Origin: Notolepis coatsorum | Lineage: Eukaryota; Chordata; Actinopteri; Aulopiformes; Paralepididae | Length of the DNA: 64,000 nucleotides | Assembly: GCA_963971535.1 (NCBI GenBank) | Contig: OZ020601.1 | Span: forward strand, 23,030,743-23,094,742 | Direction of reading: 5' to 3' | Part shown: positions 1 to 10,460 of the stretch, in pieces | Numbering within the stretch: the first letter of the stretch is position 1 | Layout: each line of letters opens with the position of its first letter | The notes under the pieces: generated by a model | Databases searched by the model: none | Seen by the model: only the letters and a program-made list of their open reading frames with translations | Told to the model about the DNA's origin: nothing | Translations under genes and position numbers: made by a program

Positions 1-118
1 ATGTTGTGCCTCAGACTCATTACAACAAGCAGCTTTAAGACGGCACGGAAAACCCTCCTCGTGAAACATCAAAGAGAAGCCACTCCTGTAACATTCACTC
101 TCTTCTCACCACTTTAAT

Positions 119-591
<473 letters not shown>

Positions 592-1278
592 CCAGTCTTG
601 TATCACTACACAGAGCTGACCAAAATGCTGAGTCCTGTGTTGTACAATCATTGAGGGTAAAGCAGTTTCCACATGCAGCTCTTAGTGGCCGGACCAACAC
701 ATTACACTGATCCCACCTGGTTACTAACTGAATATCATTTATATAGACAAAACATAGCCTATAACGTCCTCGGTGGTACACCAATCACGCTTCAACATGT
801 TTTTGGGTCAACTAATGCGAGCAGTGTGTTTAAGAGCCCTCTTGTACACACAGGACCTATTCAGGGAGCAGCAGAGGTGTAAATTGAGATGTAAACAAAC
901 AGCGTACTCAGCCAGATTTAAGAGCTGAATGTAGGGGCCTCCAGAGTGACCCCTATCACAAACAAATAACCTCTTAGTCTGAAGACCCGCGGCAACAGGA
1001 AACGGGCTCACAACACGATTAGGTAAATTCAATTAAGCAAGTTTATAAAAGACAGAAAATAAAGGCCCCACCCTGAAATAGGCACTTTAATGCCATATTG
1101 TGCAATGCTTTCTTTAAATGGCATTTCGATTAGGGTCAGGGAAAGATTAAAGTCTCCAGAATGTAAGTTTGACTGCCCGTTAACAGGGTCACGGTTGGGG
1201 AATTAAAATACAATGATGTTTCAGTTGGGTAGTCGGTCCAAGAGCACAAACAGGATTTAACAGACCTGGGTCTCAGAC
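592..1278. other. no recognisable feature
   Basis: Ordinary mixed-composition intron sequence. I see no exon with splice signals and no element boundary here. Confidence 0.5.
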
Positions 1279-1425
1279 TAATGGACCTGTCTCAAACCCT
1301 GCCCCTTTTCTTGATCCTCCAATCACAACTGTCGCTTACCTCGGACAAACCAAGTTTGTCCGAGGTAAGCGACAGTTGTGATTGGAGGATCAAGAAAAGG
1401 GGCAGGGTTTGAGACAGGTCCATTA
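1279..1425. repeat. perfect palindrome, 72-bp arms with a 3-nt spacer
   Basis: The arms 1279-1350 and 1354-1425 are exact reverse complements around a 3-nt centre at 1351-1353. I compared them base by base and found no mismatch. The hairpin does not resemble the TTAA-flanked foldback family seen elsewhere in the window. It may be a very young foldback insertion, a template-switch inverted duplication or an assembly fold-back. Confidence 0.95.
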
Positions 1426-2027
1426 CTCAGCGTGACTCTCAAGTCCAATGCACACGGCGGGCGATTTTTGCCAGGCGACCGATTTTTTAAGCCAGGCGAC
1501 CAATAGAACGTTATCGACAGGCGACACAGCAAGGACAATGAGGAAATAACTACTGGTGTATCATTTGTAATATAAATGTATTGATCAATAACCTACGTAT
1601 TACTACCATGATATTTATGTTAATTATTAATTAACTAAGTTAGTTATTAATTTATATGTGCTGCTTAATATAGCCTACATTAACGAATTTGTCTATTTAT
1701 CGATCAATCGACAATCATGACATTGCATTACTGCTGATCAGCACGCCTTTCAGGTTAACTGGTGGAAAAAAAGTGTCTTACTTTTTTTGCTGCCGGTAGA
1801 CCATCGCTGTACGAATAGGAAGAGCTGTAAGCGTGTCATGCTAACCCTTCCAGAAGCTTTGTGGTTCGGCATTGAACTTTCCATAAATCCATTTTGTTAG
1901 ATCAGCACTGAATGCATTTAGTGATTATGAAAAAACATTGACGATGACAACAACTAGCATTAGTTATTTCCTGGTTGATTCAGGACGTGATGTCACACGA
2001 ATGCCAGGTTCGCTCAGCCAATAGACA
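1426..2027. other. no gene; AT-rich intron sequence
   Basis: AT-rich DNA. The short GC-rich piece with GCCAGGCGAC-like motifs at 1455-1525 recurs at about 2615-2632, on the other side of the SINE, which suggests that the SINE entered an older repeat. No coding potential is visible. Confidence 0.4.
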
Positions 2028-2509
2028 AATTTTTTTATTTTTTTGTATTATCTTTTTTTTTCCTCCTTTTTTCCGATTTTTCTCCCATCCCACTGTTAGT
2101 CGTTATGCCAATTCCCAACCCCCTTCCTGGTTGTTGCGCACTTTCCCCTACTGTTGGTCTGAGAGGCCGGAGACTGTCACATGCTTTCCTCCAACGCATG
2201 TGCAGCCAGCCGGCAGCCAGCCTGGCCGCGCAGATTCTCACTGGGAGAGTGTAACGTGTGGGAGGCCTCACTACCTCTCTCCAGATCCTACCCTCGCTGA
2301 GCAGGCGCCCCGACCGAACTTTAGGGGTCGCTGTCCACAACGCCCAGGACCCACCCGCCAGCTTTCCCCACCCCCTAATACTGCCAATTGTATTAATGTG
2401 AACGGCCAGCCAAGCTGGTGACAACGCCGGGAGCTGGATTCGAACACGCGAACCCAGCGTCTCCAGCGTTGGTGACGAACGCAATCTCTGCTACGCCACC
2501 TGACCCCCC
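2028..2509 (-). mobile_element. tRNA-derived SINE, full length (family copy 1)
   Basis: The minus-strand copy starts at about 2509 with a tRNA-like head. The A-box-like part contains GGTGGCGTAGC and the B box contains GTTCGAATCC. A body follows that contains the AGCTTGGCTGGCCGTTCAC block, and it ends in an A-rich tail at about 2028-2060. The same roughly 480-bp body is at 7854-8339, 23730-24226 and 62923-63394, with a truncated relative at 29262. Short GACAAWTT-like direct repeats flank it. I do not recall a published family name with certainty. Confidence 0.88.
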
Positions 2510-3466
2510 CGACAATTTGTTTTATTAGTGTGAACGTATACTTTTATCCAGTTGTAAACTGGATAATCGTGTGTGGTGTGGGGTGCTAAGCGATTGTTGT
2601 TGCGCGACAGCTGATCGCATTGCCAGGCGACGCCTTCCCTCTGATTTGGACTTCAGGGTTGCAAAAGAATACATTTCAATTCCCAAATCTGGAGATCACA
2701 AGATCACACAAGAATCCATCTAGTCAGGCTTCAAGTTATGTGCTTGTGCCCGAACAACAGTGGTTTGGACCAATCAGCATCCTCTGAGGAACTACCAGCG
2801 ACTACAGGGCGTCATTTTTAAATGCCTGCTCTTTTCAAAACAGTTTCAAAGGACGACTTCCCAGATGGTTCTTTGTAACAGACCATCTGGCGGGTCAGGT
2901 TATTAATTCCACCACTGTTTGAATAGACTAGTGACAGTAAACCAACACATGCACAGAGCTGTAACAAACAGTACAGTTACCACTCTCATGGTCACACTTC
3001 TCTCTCCTCTCTTACATTCCAGCATTTCCCATGCATAGCTTAATTTATGGAAGCCCACCGCAATATCCCACGGACCCACCGCAAATAGATTCCTCAAAAC
3101 TGAAAAAAGTAACATATGAACACAACAGTGCTTCTTTTTCACCATGCGTATCTAACGCACCCTCGCCAGGCAGCCACCACCACAAGTAATCTATGATGAA
3201 ACAATGGGAAACACTGTATTCCGTCTTCACTGTTACAGCCTACTTCAGGAAGGTTAAGGTTATTACTGACCGTAATAACAAAATAACAACAACCTCAGGT
3301 ATGTTAATGGCAGTATCTACCATCCAACCTAACCCCCTCCCCTCCCCGCCGCTACCCAGAGACTGCAGAAAGAATGACATCCCTCAACACCTTCTACCTT
3401 CTGATAGGACACACCTGGATTACCAAATCTGACCTCATTCTCCTCCCCCTCAGCCATAGTGCACGT

Positions 3467-3469
<3 letters not shown>
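2510..3469. other. no recognisable feature
   Basis: Mixed-composition intron sequence with no splice-bounded open frame and no clear repeat structure beyond the fragment next to the SINE. Confidence 0.45.
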
Positions 3470-3655
<186 letters not shown>

Positions 3656-3964
3656 GAGACGTGGTCTCCCGGTCATTAAGCCCTAACAAACGGGTCTCTG
3701 TGCGGGCGGTTGGCGGGCTGAACCTCAGCACCCAGGGAGACTGGAGTGTTTGAACTCCAGTGACTGACTTATCAGCTGTGGGCGGGCCCTCCTGGCACGC
3801 AGACGCTTCAGCTGTGGTAAAACGCCAGCCTTTATCAGATACTGTAGGCTCGGGCAATAAGACCCACACAGCATTGACTGGAGTTCTGCTTGTAAGTCTG
3901 AGGAGGAGGGTAAACTTGTTAACTTCTGAAGGGATGTGAGAGGGGCGACTGAGAACAGAGGTGT
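3656..3964. other. no recognisable feature
   Basis: Unique-looking intron sequence between the microsatellite and the 25-bp minisatellite. Confidence 0.45.
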
Positions 3965-5110
3965 GAAGTAGCAGCTACACGGTGCTCTTGAAGTAGCAGC
4001 TACACGGTGCTCTTGAAGTAGCAGCTACACGGTGCTCTTGAAGTAGCAGCTACACAGTGCTCTTGAAGTAGCAGCTACACGGTGCTCTTGAAGTAGCAGC
4101 TACACGGTGCTCTTGAAGTAGCAGCTACACAGTGCTCTTGAAGTAGCAGCTACACGGTGCTCTTGAAGTAGCAGCTACACGGTGCTCTTGAAGTAGCAGC
4201 TACACAGTGCTCTTGAAGTAGCAGCTACACAGTGCTCTTGAAGTAGCAGCTACATGGTGCTCTTGAAGTAGCAGCTACACGGTGCTCTTGAAGTAGCAGC
4301 TACATGATGCTCTTGAAGTAGCAGCTACATGGTGCTCTTGAAGTAGCAGCTACACGGTGCTCTTGAAGTAGCAGCTACACAGTGCTCTTGAAGTAGCAGC
4401 TACACAGTGCTCTTGAAGTAGCAGCTACATGGTGCTCTTGAAGTAGCAGCTACACGGTGCTCTTGAAGTAGCAGCTACATGATGCTCTTGAAGTAGCAGC
4501 TACACGGTGCTCTTGGAGTAGCAGCTACACAGTGCTCTTGAAGTAGCAGCTACATGGTGCTCTTGAAGTAGCAGCTACATGATGCTCTTGAAGTAGCAGC
4601 TACACGGTGCTCTTGAAGTAACAGCTACACAGTGCTCTTGAAGTAGCAGCTACACGGTGCTCTTGAAGTAGCAGCTACACAGTGCTCTTGAAGTAGCAGC
4701 TACATGGTGCTCTTGAAGTAGCAGCTACACGGTGCTCTTGAAGTAGCAGCTACATGATGCTCTTGAAGTAGCAGCTACACGGTGCTCTTGGAGTAGCAGC
4801 TACACAGTGCTCTTGAAGTAGCAGCTACATGGTGCTCTTGAAGTAGCAGCTACATGATGCTCTTGAAGTAGCAGCTACACGGTGCTCTTGAAGTAACAGC
4901 TACACAGTGCTCTTGAAGTAGCAGCTACACGGTGCTCTTGAAGTAGCAGCTACACAGTGCTCTTGAAGTAGCAGCTACATGGTGCTCTTGAAGTAGCAGC
5001 TACATGGTGCTCTTGAAGTAGCAGCTACATGATGCTCTTGAAGTAGCAGCTACATGGTGCTCTTGAAGTAGCAGCTACACAGTGCTCTTGAAGTAGCAGC
5101 TACACAGTGC
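3965..5110. repeat. 25-bp minisatellite, about 46 copies
   Basis: The unit is GAAGTAGCAGCTACAC followed by GGTGCTCTT, and the starts are exactly 25 bp apart. Variants differ mainly at the base before the second A (C/T) and at the following dinucleotide (GG, AG, GA). Rare markers (GGAG at about 4515 and 4790, TAACAG at about 4620 and 4895) recur 275 bp apart, so 11 units were duplicated as a block. Each unit holds the 11-nt dyad GTAGCAGCTAC. Its length is not a multiple of three and no long frame exists. Confidence 0.97.
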
Positions 5111-6626
5111 AAATAAACAAAAATAATAAGAACAGTCCAGGCACTGTTTTGTGCCTGGACCCGCTACTATTTTCAAATCAAATGCATATGATAGGTATTA
5201 TGTTTCATCATGAATACATGAAAGGGGTGGGGGTCGTTTCTGATTATTTGATTGCCAGTAACGTAATTATTTATTACCACAACACACGCCGATCAGGGGG
5301 ATGGGTATGATAACCTTGCACGATCAAGCTGAAATTGACATCAGATTGTCCTTACCTGTGGTCGGTGGTATTCCAAAAAGAATATTCCAATTATTTGATC
5401 GCCATCTGGTCCATCCTATGTCCATCTGGTCCACGACATAACCCACATACAATACCAGTCGAAATAGCAGCGTGTGGAGTAACGTTACACACATATGTTG
5501 CGATCGGGGTGAAGACATGGTTGGATCAACGCAGGATTGATATCATACTTACCTTCACTGGGATGTACCCCAAAAAGAATATTCCAATTATCTGATTGTA
5601 AGTCCCAGTATTGGTGTTGATCGTGTCGCCAACATAATCCACCACACATCATGCATCGGGAGCATTTGACGCGTCTCAATCCAATCGTTATAACCGCTCC
5701 ATTCGCCCGACAAAGAAAAGTGAGCCCGGTGACATTTGACCATTGCACTGGCCAAGATACAAGGTTGCAAAGGGTGCTCGATACCGCCGTCTAGCTGGAT
5801 GCGGCTGGTATTGCACTTTGGCGATCTCAGACTCATTCCCTATGGTAACACAGAGGTCCCCGGAAAAATAATGAATACAAATATTGAAAAAAAAGGAAAA
5901 CCGATCAAATAACATATATATACGTGTTTGGCGTTCAAAGGATGGCACCCAATAACGTATAAACATTGTTGGCGGGGAATGAGTTAGCAGGGGTCGAACT
6001 GTAACACAATGCAGAGATGGCAATACGAGACGGGCTACATGGGGTCTCAATGAATAACAGAGACAACATGTTTTGTAATTGGTCCAGTATTGAGGGAGAT
6101 CATACACAAACGGGCTGCAATGTAATCAGTCACAATGTAATCACAATGAAATAACACGGGGCAAACGTTTTTTTTTTTATGATTTGTTTGTCTTGTTGGA
6201 AAACAGAAAGCGTTGCATTATCTAAAATACATAAAACAATGATTTGTGTTTGCACATAATCTGAATTGTACCAAGAGCCACACTTTGCACAGTTTTAATA
6301 ATAATACTAATAATATCTTAAATTTATATAGCGCCTTTCAGGAGAGTGAGGAGACCCAAGGTGCTTTCAGGAGGGGGCAGCTAAGGGAGGGGAACAGGGA
6401 ACAACGTAACAACAAAATAATAATCATAGACTACCTTTGTTGGATGCTGAGTGTGACTAGTTATGCTACAAATTGATGAAAACACTTGTATGTTTTATCC
6501 TGATGACTACTGCCAGTCCAAGAGAAGAAAATCGTATACCAAAGCACCTTTTCCTAAAGGCAAAAAAAATCTCTTTTAGTGGACGTAATTTGATGTGCAT
6601 GTTTGTGTAACCAGTGTCATTTGACA
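5111..6626. other. no gene; a direct repeat and a possible LINE tail
   Basis: No supported exon. The block CCAAAAAGAATATTCCAATT occurs at about 5372 and again at about 5570, roughly 200 bp apart, in related surroundings. At 6290-6370 the sequence TTTATATAGCGCCTTTCA and its flank resemble 3'-end segments common in fish non-LTR elements, with low confidence. The remainder shows nothing. Confidence 0.4.
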
Positions 6627-6880
6627 TGCCCTGAGTGGGAGTCGAACCCAGGCGGCATCACAGACCACTATACCAAGAGGTGAATTCACTTCTTAGTAAT
6701 GGGTCTGGATGCCTCTGGGGAGTGAGTTTACTTGCAGTACCGCTTAACGTCCACAGCCATTTCACTATACACAGTCCATCGTGACTGTGGATAGACACGC
6801 GCTACCTCCATTACACTTGCCCACTGTGATTACATAGCAGCCCGTTTTGCGGCTGTCGGCTGAAGCGATCTCCCTCAAAA
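6627..6880 (-). repeat. dispersed repeat with a tRNA-like module (copy 1)
   Basis: The minus strand shows TTGGTATAGTGG (A-box-like) and GGGTTCGACTCCC (B-box and T-arm-like) and ends in CAGGGCA, as in the 3' half of a tRNA. About 180 bp upstream of it in the same orientation is shared with 62675-62905, including AAGTGAATTCAC, a GAGTGA/AAGTGA motif and GTGACTGTGGA. Homology stops at the downstream end of the tRNA-like part. The 5' acceptor strand does not pair, so it is not a working tRNA gene. Confidence 0.7.
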
Positions 6881-6904
6881 GAAATAGGGTCCAGTTTTAA
6901 AAAT

Positions 6905-7110
6905 GATGAAGTTAAACTATAAAGAAACACGCCATCATTATGGGAAATGCACTTACCATGTTCTCCAGAGTCACACAAGAACATAAATACCTATTTCCTT
7001 TTCTACTGAAAATCTATATTTTTTTCTACTGGTATCTATCTTCTTGTCTGACTCTGGAGAAGACGGTAAGTGCATTTCCAATAATGTTGGCGTGTTCCTT
7101 TAAAGGTATA
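6905..7110. mobile_element. foldback MITE relic of the GGAACACGCCAAC family
   Basis: Diverged inverted repeat. The left arm contains AAACACGCCATCATTATGGG and the right arm contains CCAATAATGTTGGCGTGTTC, followed by CTTTAAAGG. It belongs with 14781-15317, 30192-30545 and the two copies in 33541-35927. Intact members are bounded by TTAA, which suggests a piggyBac-type target. Confidence 0.75.
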
Positions 7111-7838
7111 GCCTACATATGGTGAATGACGATATAGTAATAATCCATATCTTTGCAAGGATCCATGACCTTCGCATTGGCTTCTATACCATGTGCTCTT
7201 TAGTTCTGGTAGCATTGGTGTCTCAACTACAGGCAGAGATGTGTCATACAAACATGAAACGGTACAAAGTCTAGGCCTTGATTTTAGTCTGTCTGCATAT
7301 TCTTTTTATTATTATGTTGTAATAAATTAGGTCTTACAGTAATAAAGTCTAGGCTACATGAAGTCAATCGGTGTCCTGTTAGTGCAAACGGCATGGTAAT
7401 AAGATGTGATAAGAGCGAGTTGGACTCAGGATCCACTGGGTCGAGGAGGATTAAAGTTTCAATCAAATGGAGAAATGACCATCAATCAATGTATCAATGT
7501 ATGCCAAAAAGAAAGGTCTCACATTGCACACATCAAAATTATATTCCTCCTTGTAAGTGCCGAGATTTTGTCACTGATCCATCCTGCACTCCGGGGCGAA
7601 AATAAAAACTGCCCAATAAAATATTACATGCATTTTAAATGAATCCCACTTAACACATTCAATCATAAAGCTTTCTCCTTATTGGTCTTTGTCCTGCTCC
7701 GTTAGGAAACACATCAGCTATGTGGCTTCCTTTCACCTTGTCACCTAGTTAGCAGTCTGTCTCACAGGATATAGACTGTGGGTATAAGCTGCCATTGGCA
7801 GACTATTTCAGTTTGGAATTCTCCTCCCCTTCCACTAT
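7111..7838. other. no recognisable feature
   Basis: Mixed intron sequence. Short open frames around 7390-7640 have no recognisable domain and no splice context. Confidence 0.45.
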
Positions 7839-7853
7839 CTGCGACACTATTTT

Positions 7854-8339
7854 TATTTTTTTTTTTGTATCTACTTTTTCTCCCATTTTCTATTTTTCTC
7901 CCATCCCAATTTCGTATCGTCCAATTCTACCCTCCCCTGTCTCGAACGCTGTTAGGCCATGCCTCCCCCAAGCCGGCTGCAATGTGGACGAAGCCTTGCA
8001 TCACGTGTCCCCTCCGGTACTCGAGGAGGCAGCCGTCGCATCTTTTCAACTGTACAGCGCGATCTCTCAGCGGCGAGGGTCTGCGTGGGAGGGACACGCC
8101 GCCCTCGTCGCTTCCTGATTCTACTGTGCAGGGTCTGCGGCAGGCGCACCAACCGACCTGTAGGAGTCACTGTCCACAACGTCCGATCCCCACCCACCAG
8201 CTTCCCACCCCCTAATACTACCAATTGTATTAGTATGAACGACCAGCCAAGCTGGTAGCAACGCCGAGAGCTGGGCTCGAACCCAGCATCTCCTGCGTTG
8301 GTGGTGAGCGCCTTGCCCACTGCGCCACCTAGCCGCCCC
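7854..8339 (-). mobile_element. tRNA-derived SINE, full length with TSD (copy 2)
   Basis: Same family as 2028-2509. It is flanked by an exact 15-bp target site duplication CTGCGACACTATTTT at 7839-7853 and 8340-8354. The minus-strand head at 8339 carries GGCGCAGTGGGCAAGGC (A box) and GGTTCGAGCCC (B box). The A/T-rich tail lies at 7854-7900. The exact TSD fixes both ends and indicates insertion by target-primed reverse transcription using a LINE enzyme. Confidence 0.95.
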
Positions 8340-8640
8340 CTGCGACACTATTTTAAAGAAATACAAACAAGCCAGAGCTTTCCCCCCCCCCCCTGTACCA
8401 GAATGATAATAGGCTCAGCCAGACCGATCTCCACAGCGCTAACGTAGTGCTACGTGAGACTACCTAGCTAGGGACCTTCCTAATGAGCTACCTCATTTGA
8501 CTGTAGGTAACAGAAGAATTATTCATTTGAGACAGCCTTAAACTTGAAAATGTCAACTTCCTACAGTACCTAGAAATGCTACCCACTGTAAATAGTAAGT
8601 GTCTCTTCACTGGCGCTTTAAATGAGGTCCCCCATTTTAA

Positions 8641-9060
8641 AGGGGAACTATTTTACTATTTCTTTCACTATTTGGGCACTTTTACACAATTCCTGTGAGT
8701 CTATGGAACACCTCTGTAATATATATATTTTTTTATTCATTGTTTTGTATTTCTAATCAAGTCCTCAAAAACAGCATTTTTCTACCTCAAGATCTCGAGC
8801 CGTTTTGAGCCTGGGCTGCAGGTGCCACTGTGTGCAGCTCATCTTCTATCTCAACATTAACATGCAGCAGTGTCTTTATGACATCACAGATAGGCACATT
8901 TGCAGATGACTCAGTTCAGTGAGGGTGAATATTGTGAGAGGAGAATTGGAAGAATGCACCAATATGAGAATTTTGAGACATAGATCATATTAATATAAGT
9001 TCACATAGCTAGGAAACAATGCTAAACACTCAAAAAGGCCATTTATAAGATAGTTCCCAT
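8641..9060. mobile_element. TTAA-flanked MITE (piggyBac-like), 420 bp
   Basis: Bounded by TTAA at 8637-8640 and 9061-9064. The left end begins AGGGGAACTATTTTA and the reversed right end begins ATGGGAACTATCTTA. There is no coding capacity. The TTAA target and short terminal inverted repeats fit a non-autonomous piggyBac-type element. An almost equally long relative is at 28651-29072. Confidence 0.75.
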
Positions 9061-10135
9061 TTAAGGAAAATATGCCACACAATAAATCTAAATGAGCCTC
9101 TCATGTTGACTTGAAGTATGACCTATAATGTTTTATTTAGAGTCAAGTTAATCTGACAGAAACATGGCAGTGACACTGGTGACTGGGTGACTGACCTACT
9201 GACTGACCTGGTGACACTAGCCTGTTGTGGAGGTTGCCATTCAGCACCATGGACAGAGACTGCCAACACTGAGAAGTGAAACATAGGCTTGTGGGGCCCC
9301 ATCCAAATACTATAAGAGAAACCACTGGAAGGTCACTGGGCGCTGGCAGCCCTATGTCAGTGGCTCTTTGTTAAGAGTTGGGTTATTATTTGGCAAGGCC
9401 TACTTTGTTTAGAGAAAAGAATATAGGCCTATACGGAATATCAAGGAGCAATGTAGCCTAATGTCTAATGCCAGTGTAATGCTCATGGCCTTCATCAGCA
9501 ACAATTATGCAAAACATTGTACATACTGTATGTAAAAACTGTGTCCTGACTGGTTCTACCACAAAAGGAGGAACAAGTTCAACCTGTCAACTCATGACAT
9601 GGCAGGATTACCGGCAGGGTTTTACAAGGCCAGGGCTTCTCAGCACAATGATTATGCAACACAAAAAAAACACAGTTCCTTATTTCCCTTTTTACCAATG
9701 GAAGGAAGAGAACGCAGATTATATTGGTTTAAATCCCTATTCTAAAAATGTACAATTACGCAAAACATCATACATTATTATGTGAAAACGGTGTCCTGAC
9801 TGGTTCTATGAACAGTCAGGACACAGTGTTGACACTTCAAATCCGACAACAAGCTTCCAGTGTTTACAAAACGAGCTGCTTTACACCGTGGGGTCTGGAG
9901 GAGGGAGGGTTCATCCGATGCAACTAGAGAACTCACTAGAAAAGCGGCAGATGAACCAACTTCAGCAACAAACGCGTCTCTCAGGGCGAGTAGTGTTTGG
10001 TCCCTTTAAATCTAAATATAGAGTCTAAAGCTGATATAGCTTCCAGCCGCTGCCGACCAACTGCTTTGTAACCGTATTAATAAACACCTTCAACAAACTT
10101 CAAACAGCACGACGCCTCGTTGTGTTTCAGTTTAC
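9061..10135. other. no gene; a pair of 52-bp imperfect direct repeats
   Basis: About 52 bp at 9506-9558 recurs imperfectly at 9757-9810. Both copies contain GTGTCCTGACTGGTTCTA, about 250 bp apart. They could be remnant ends of a small element. Nothing else can be supported between here and the me1 donor. Confidence 0.45.
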
Positions 10136-10273
10136 CTTGTTCAGGTGCGGGTTGCGCGTCACGTCATACCCCCTCCTCTTCGTGTACACGAAGGTTTTAT
10201 TTGGGTCTCCTTCTCCTTCGGACTTGTGCATCTCCGTGTCCACGGACTCTCGTCTGACCACACCGTGTGCCAT
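10136..10273 (-). CDS. me1: me1 exon 1: N-terminus of cytosolic NADP-dependent malic enzyme
   Basis: Malic enzyme 1 decarboxylates L-malate to pyruvate and CO2 and makes NADPH in the cytosol for lipid synthesis and redox balance. Only the first 46 codons are here. The frame starts at ATG 10273 in a strong context (AAACATGG) and ends at an AAG|GTAAAC donor (10135-10134), phase 0. The last residues, RGYDVTRNPHLNK, match the start of the malic enzyme family; as I recall it, human ME1 exon 1 ends RGYLLTRNPHLNK at the same splice position. The catalytic and NADP-binding parts lie in later exons outside the window. The N-terminus is about 20 residues longer than human and rich in charged residues. 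A second in-frame Met at codon 15 is a weaker start. The short exon limits the evidence, but the splice position and the prss35-snap91 neighbours support the call. Confidence 0.85.
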
Positions 10274-10460
10274 GTTTGTTTGCCGGCCGGCCTGTCAGTC
10301 TCTCTTTATAAATAGCGCGGACGGTTGAACTGTTCTTCTACTCAACAAGTGGACGCGTCCCCGGTGTGGCGGCCGCTCGTGTGGTTTCTCTGACACAGTG
10401 ACAGCTGCCAGGCGACAGACAGCTCCGAGCGCACTGTCTCTCCGAGGGGGAGGGGGGGGG
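10274..10460 (-). promoter_or_regulatory. me1: me1 upstream region and probable promoter
   Basis: GC- and CpG-rich DNA just upstream of the me1 start, in contrast to the AT-rich surroundings. On the minus strand a TATTTATAAA motif lies at about 10307-10317, 34-44 bp before the ATG. If used as a TATA box, it would leave a 5' UTR of only about 10-15 nt, so a start site farther upstream in the GC-rich part may be the main one. No particular regulator can be assigned. Confidence 0.5.

Noticed and set aside
2035..2484. Open frame of 149 codons with Pro- and Arg-rich sequence
   Set aside because: Lies inside the SINE body. Similar frames appear in the other SINE copies (7952-8320, 62836-63162).
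3965..5110. CRISPR-like array of regularly spaced repeats
   Set aside because: The 25-bp units are contiguous with no unique spacers, and the genome is eukaryotic. The 18-bp and 29-bp arrays are rejected for the same reason.
5545..5580. ATACTTACC motif resembling the 5' end of U1 snRNA
   Set aside because: Only the first nine bases fit. The following sequence has none of the U1 stem-loop sequence.
6627..6690. Functional tRNA gene on the minus strand
   Set aside because: A- and B-box-like motifs are present, but the acceptor stem does not pair and the anticodon arm is poor. The same is true at 62675-62765.
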